Part shown: positions 5,204 to 8,452 of the stretch, in pieces | Layout of the letters: each line of letters opens with the position of its first letter | Numbering within the stretch: the stretch's first letter is position 1 | NCBI GenBank assembly: GCA_900554935.1 | Contig: USJF01000050.1 | Span: 1-8,452, forward strand | DNA length: 8,452 nucleotides | Reading direction: 5' to 3' | DNA from: an uncultured Porphyromonas sp. | Lineage (GTDB): Bacteria; Bacteroidota; Bacteroidia; Bacteroidales; Porphyromonadaceae | Made by a program: the position numbers and the translations under genes | The notes under the pieces: model-generated | Seen by the model: the letters and a program-made list of their open reading frames with translations, nothing else | Told to the model about the DNA's origin: nothing | Database searches by the model: none

Positions 5204-8200
5204 TTACTTCTTCATCAGTTCATCGACGGCCGCTTTGAGCTGAGCATCGTAATTGCGTTGAGCCTCCTCAGGAGTGTTGTAGATGAGGATATCTGGCTCG
5301 AGCTGGTGATTTTCGAGTGCATTGCCATTGACATCTGTTACGGTGACCTGAGGGATACCAAATACGATTGATGGGTCTACAAGAGTTTCCCACCATACGG
5401 CAGTCATAGTCCCAGGTACTGGTGCACCTATGAGTTTGCCGATGCCTAGGGTCTTATAAACCCATGGGAAGCCGTGGGCATTGGAGTAGTTGCCTTCGCT
5501 CATCAGCACTGCAGAGGGCTTGGTCCACTGTGCAAAGGGGTCATTACCTATGAACTGCCCTCTTGGTGCAAACTTGCTATAGAGCTTGCCCGTAAGTAGG
5601 GTAACAAGGTCTTCGTGCAACCAGCCACCGCCATTGAAGCGGGTATCCACGATCACTGCATCGCAGTGGCGATACTTACCAAGTAGGTCTTTGAAGGTCT
5701 TGCGGAAAGAGGGGCTGTCCATTCCCTCCACGTGGATGTAGGCGATCTTGCCACCGCTCCACTCCTCTACCATCTTGGCACGCTGCTCTACCCAACGGCG
5801 GTATAGTAGCTCACTCTCCTCCCATCGGGCAGCGGGCCTAACCTGCTCCTCTACCTCCTTTTGGTCGGCTCCCTTGAGGGTGAAGGTCATCCACTCGCCA
5901 GCGTGCCCATTGATATAGTACTCAATAGGCTTATCGGGGGCGATCTCCTCGCCATTTACCTTGGTGATGATCACTCCTGGCTTGGCAATAGACTTGGCCT
6001 TGTCCATTGGACCACCGGGGATCACTTCGGCGATCTTCACGCCTACCCCTTCGTAGCTATCGTCGTAGAATAGTCCGAGCGAAGCGGTTGATCTATTAGC
6101 AGGGCGACCACCGTATCTTGCCCCAGTGTGAGAGGCATTGAGCTCACCGAGTAGCTCGGAGAGCATCTCGGCATAGTCGTAGTTATTATTGATCTCAGGG
6201 AGGAAGGCACGATAGTTATCGGCATAGCCTTTCCAGTCAACTCCGTGTAGCTTTGGATCGTAAAACTTATTTTGGACTTGCTTTACTACGTGGTCAAACA
6301 TATACTCACGCTCCTTGGCACCACGGTACTCAAACTTAGCGGCAAAGCTGATTGGGGTTTTGCTCTTGCCCTCAATCTTGTACATTCCACTGCCGGAGAA
6401 TAGATAGAGGGTCTTGCCATCCTTGCCCATCTCTAGCCGGCCATTGCCGACGTCGGCGAGTAGCATCTCGGTCTTTTTCTCTGCCAGATCCATCTCGTAG
6501 AGGTTAGTGGCATCGTCGAAGTAGGCGAGATAGTAGAGTTTGTCGCCCTTAGGATTCATAGCGAAGTCGCTTTGGAAACCGCTGGTGCGTGTGAGGCGAA
6601 TGGTACGGTAATCACGCTGAGCAAGGTCGAAGGTAAGTGGAGCCACCACTTTGGTCTCCTCCTTTGCCTTTTTATCCTTCTTGCCTTTCTTATCCTCTTT
6701 CTTCTCCTCCTTCTTTTCCTCCTTCTTTGGCAGTAGCTTTTCACGCTCCTCCTTATCAAGGATAAATGCGTCGTAGGCTTCTTGGTCTAAGAACATCAAA
6801 TAGAGGTCGTACTCCGCGCCCCAGCTACCGTGGCTACGGAAGCCGGCTCTATCGGAGGCAAAGATGATGCCTTTGCCATTGAGTACGAAGCGACCTGATC
6901 CCTCTGAGTAACCACTCTCGGTGAGGTTGTGGGTGGTGCCACTGCCGTCGGCTTTGATGATGGCCACATCCTTATTATTCCATCCACCGATGCCAATATA
7001 CTCTGTGATGATCCACTTGCTATCGGGGCTCCAAGCGAAGTCTTGGTCGCCATCGGAGTAGGAGTATTGGTACTTCTTATTCATTACCTCTCGCTCAGAC
7101 TTGCTGGCGAGGTTGAGAACGTAGATAGCCGAGCGATCACGTAGGAAGGCAATCTCCTTGCCATCGGGGCTAAATACAGGCTGGAACGAAGGTAGCTCGC
7201 TATTATTGGTGAGCTGAGTCTCTTTGAACTCTTTGGCGTAGACAAACTCCTTATCCGCCTCCCTCGCTAGTTCAGTCATATAGAGATTCCATTGTCCACC
7301 TCGTTCTGCAGAGTAGACCAGCTTTCGGCCGTCTGGGCTCCAGGTGAGGTCTCTCTCCTGCTCGGGGGTGTTGGTGATGCGGCGGGTGGTGCCGTACTCG
7401 ATATTGGTAACAAAGACATCACCACGGACTATAATTGCCACCTCCTTTTCATTGGGAGACAGTGCGTAGTCCGTTGCACCTCGGGTGATGGTGCGGTACT
7501 CTACTTCGGGTTTGGAGTAGTCGGCTACTACCTGCAGTGCCACCTTGGTAGGCTCCCCACCAAGTGGCATATAGTAGAGCTGGCCATTCCAGGAAAAGGC
7601 GACATTGCCCTGCTGGTCCATACTCATATAGCGGACAGGGTGCTTCTCGAAGTGGGTGAGCTGTACTGCTGCCTTTCCCTCTAGGCTCCCCTTATATATA
7701 TTGAGTGTGCCATCTGCCTCGCTGGTGTAGAGGTACTCCTTTTGCCCAGGAAGCCAAAGGGCATTGCGGTCTTCGCCCTTGAAGGTGGTGAGCTTTTGGT
7801 GCTTCTTATCGGTGGGATTGTATAGCCAAATATCACGAGTCACAGAGGAGGTGTGGTGCTTTCTAAACTTATCTTCATACCCCTTGAGGTCGGTGTAGAG
7901 GATGCGTCCGTCGGCTCCTATTGAGGGCTCTATCATGGTGATAGCTGAGAACATCTTGGGCCGGCTCCCTGATATCTTTTGCTGATACAGCTGGGTGAAC
8001 ATCCCTGAGGGGAAGAGCCCCATCTCCTTAGCAGGACGAATATAGCTATCAAAGAGGATCGTCTCATCATCTAGAAAGGCCACTGGAATCTGCCGTGTGC
8101 TACCGAGGGTCACTCTGGTGGCACTTCCTCCGATGCGTGAGGTGATATAGACATTGAAGTTGCCCTCTCTATCCGATGCAAAGGCGAGCTTCTGCCCATC

Positions 8201-8428
8201 TTTGCTCCAAACAGGTGCTTGGTCGTAAGCGGGGTGAGAGGTGATCTGCCTGGCCAATCCGCCAGAGACTGGTACGGTGTAGAGGTCACCCATATAAGTA
8301 AAGGCGATCTCCTTTCCATCTGGGCTTAGGGCAGTTTGCCGTATCCAACTTGGTTCGTGGCTCTGAGCTAGAGCCGAAAGGGCTAGTAGGCTGGTAGCAC
8401 CTACTAGGAGTAGCTTTTTAATGGTCAT
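5204..8428 (-). CDS. Tricorn-like S41 family peptidase, exported
   Basis: The 1074-residue protein has a signal peptide ending A-L-A (cut after about residue 21). PD40/WD40-like propeller repeats follow: L-S-P-D-G-K near 34, W-S-K-D-G near 74, W-S-P-D-G-R near 362, F-S-P-D-G-K near 418 and W-S-P-D-S-K near 465. A Lys/Glu-rich insert occupies about 561-595 within the second propeller. A helical segment (about 705-775) carries A-S-H-T with S766 and H767, then a PDZ domain (about 783-865), then the S41 core (about 895-1055). The core has D-T-R-F-N-G-G-G-W at 928-936 and N-Y-S-N-A with S982 as the likely nucleophile. E1039 in L-E-N-H-Q-L-E-P-D is the likely fourth member of the tricorn Ser-His-Ser-Glu tetrad. 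All catalytic positions are present and length is normal for tricorn homologs, so it should be an active periplasmic or surface peptidase degrading short peptides. The ATG at 8428 is the natural start; only 24 bases upstream are visible and no promoter is seen. Confidence 0.93.
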   Translation of the reverse strand: MTIKKLLLVGATSLLALSALAQSHEPSWIRQTALSPDGKEIAFTYMGDLYTVPVSGGLARQITSHPAYDQAPVWSKDGQKLAFASDREGNFNVYITSRIGGSATRVTLGSTRQIPVAFLDDETILFDSYIRPAKEMGLFPSGMFTQLYQQKISGSRPKMFSAITMIEPSIGADGRILYTDLKGYEDKFRKHHTSSVTRDIWLYNPTDKKHQKLTTFKGEDRNALWLPGQKEYLYTSEADGTLNIYKGSLEGKAAVQLTHFEKHPVRYMSMDQQGNVAFSWNGQLYYMPLGGEPTKVALQVVADYSKPEVEYRTITRGATDYALSPNEKEVAIIVRGDVFVTNIEYGTTRRITNTPEQERDLTWSPDGRKLVYSAERGGQWNLYMTELAREADKEFVYAKEFKETQLTNNSELPSFQPVFSPDGKEIAFLRDRSAIYVLNLASKSEREVMNKKYQYSYSDGDQDFAWSPDSKWIITEYIGIGGWNNKDVAIIKADGSGTTHNLTESGYSEGSGRFVLNGKGIIFASDRAGFRSHGSWGAEYDLYLMFLDQEAYDAFILDKEEREKLLPKKEEKKEEKKEDKKGKKDKKAKEETKVVAPLTFDLAQRDYRTIRLTRTSGFQSDFAMNPKGDKLYYLAYFDDATNLYEMDLAEKKTEMLLADVGNGRLEMGKDGKTLYLFSGSGMYKIEGKSKTPISFAAKFEYRGAKEREYMFDHVVKQVQNKFYDPKLHGVDWKGYADNYRAFLPEINNNYDYAEMLSELLGELNASHTGARYGGRPANRSTASLGLFYDDSYEGVGVKIAEVIPGGPMDKAKSIAKPGVIITKVNGEEIAPDKPIEYYINGHAGEWMTFTLKGADQKEVEEQVRPAARWEESELLYRRWVEQRAKMVEEWSGGKIAYIHVEGMDSPSFRKTFKDLLGKYRHCDAVIVDTRFNGGGWLHEDLVTLLTGKLYSKFAPRGQFIGNDPFAQWTKPSAVLMSEGNYSNAHGFPWVYKTLGIGKLIGAPVPGTMTAVWWETLVDPSIVFGIPQVTVTDVNGNALENHQLEPDILIYNTPEEAQRNYDAQLKAAVDELMKK

Positions 8429-8452
8429 AATAAATGAATGGATTATAGATTA

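Noticed and set aside
6556..6759. Arg/Lys-rich 67-residue frame inside the protease gene
   Set aside because: It is the alternate-frame reading of the Lys/Glu-rich linker codons; its basic character follows from the AAG/GAG repeats.

Overview
The window looks like a chromosomal segment of a Bacteroidota bacterium, most likely Porphyromonas or a close relative. The evidence is a GLPGLI-family protein next to a carboxypeptidase-regulatory/plug/barrel outer-membrane protein, a secreted tricorn-type S41 protease with a Lys/Glu-rich insert, A-rich leaders with few clear Shine-Dalgarno sites, and one TAnnTTTG-type promoter box. The genus is inferred from overall feel, not from a marker gene. Every gene I can support lies on the minus strand, so the biological order runs from high to low coordinates.

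Layout in reading order. (1) 8428-5204: a complete 1074-residue tricorn-like S41 peptidase, closed by a strong intrinsic terminator at 5179-5143. (2) 5142-4712: about 430 bases with no convincing gene; it holds a possible IS-type terminus and a weak 23-base tandem repeat. (3) 4690-4568: a truncated remnant of a GLPGLI gene start, part of an 80-base direct repeat (72/80 identical, ungapped) of the start of the intact GLPGLI gene. (4) 4397-4209: a small gene for a secreted, acidic peptide with three cysteines and two DCGT motifs. (5) 4208-4092: a leader with two hairpins. (6) 4091-3267: an intact GLPGLI-family protein. (7) 3270-700: an 856-residue outer-membrane beta-barrel protein whose start overlaps the GLPGLI stop in ATGA. 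(8) 610-119: a membrane-anchored or exported thioredoxin with its own candidate promoter. (9) 115-1: the first 38 codons of a PhoH-type ATPase, starting three bases after the thioredoxin stop.

How they may work together. The GLPGLI and barrel genes are almost certainly one translationally coupled unit for the cell envelope. The small Cys peptide precedes them in the same direction, between two copies of the GLPGLI gene start, so the peptide-GLPGLI stretch has been duplicated and partly lost at least once. A peptide + GLPGLI + TonB-receptor-like barrel cassette is the best candidate in this window for an undescribed system, for example peptide or metal-peptide traffic across the outer membrane; that function is inference only. 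The thioredoxin could serve the cysteines of these exported proteins, but it may equally be an independent gene. The tricorn-like protease is separated by a terminator and looks like ordinary exported peptide degradation.
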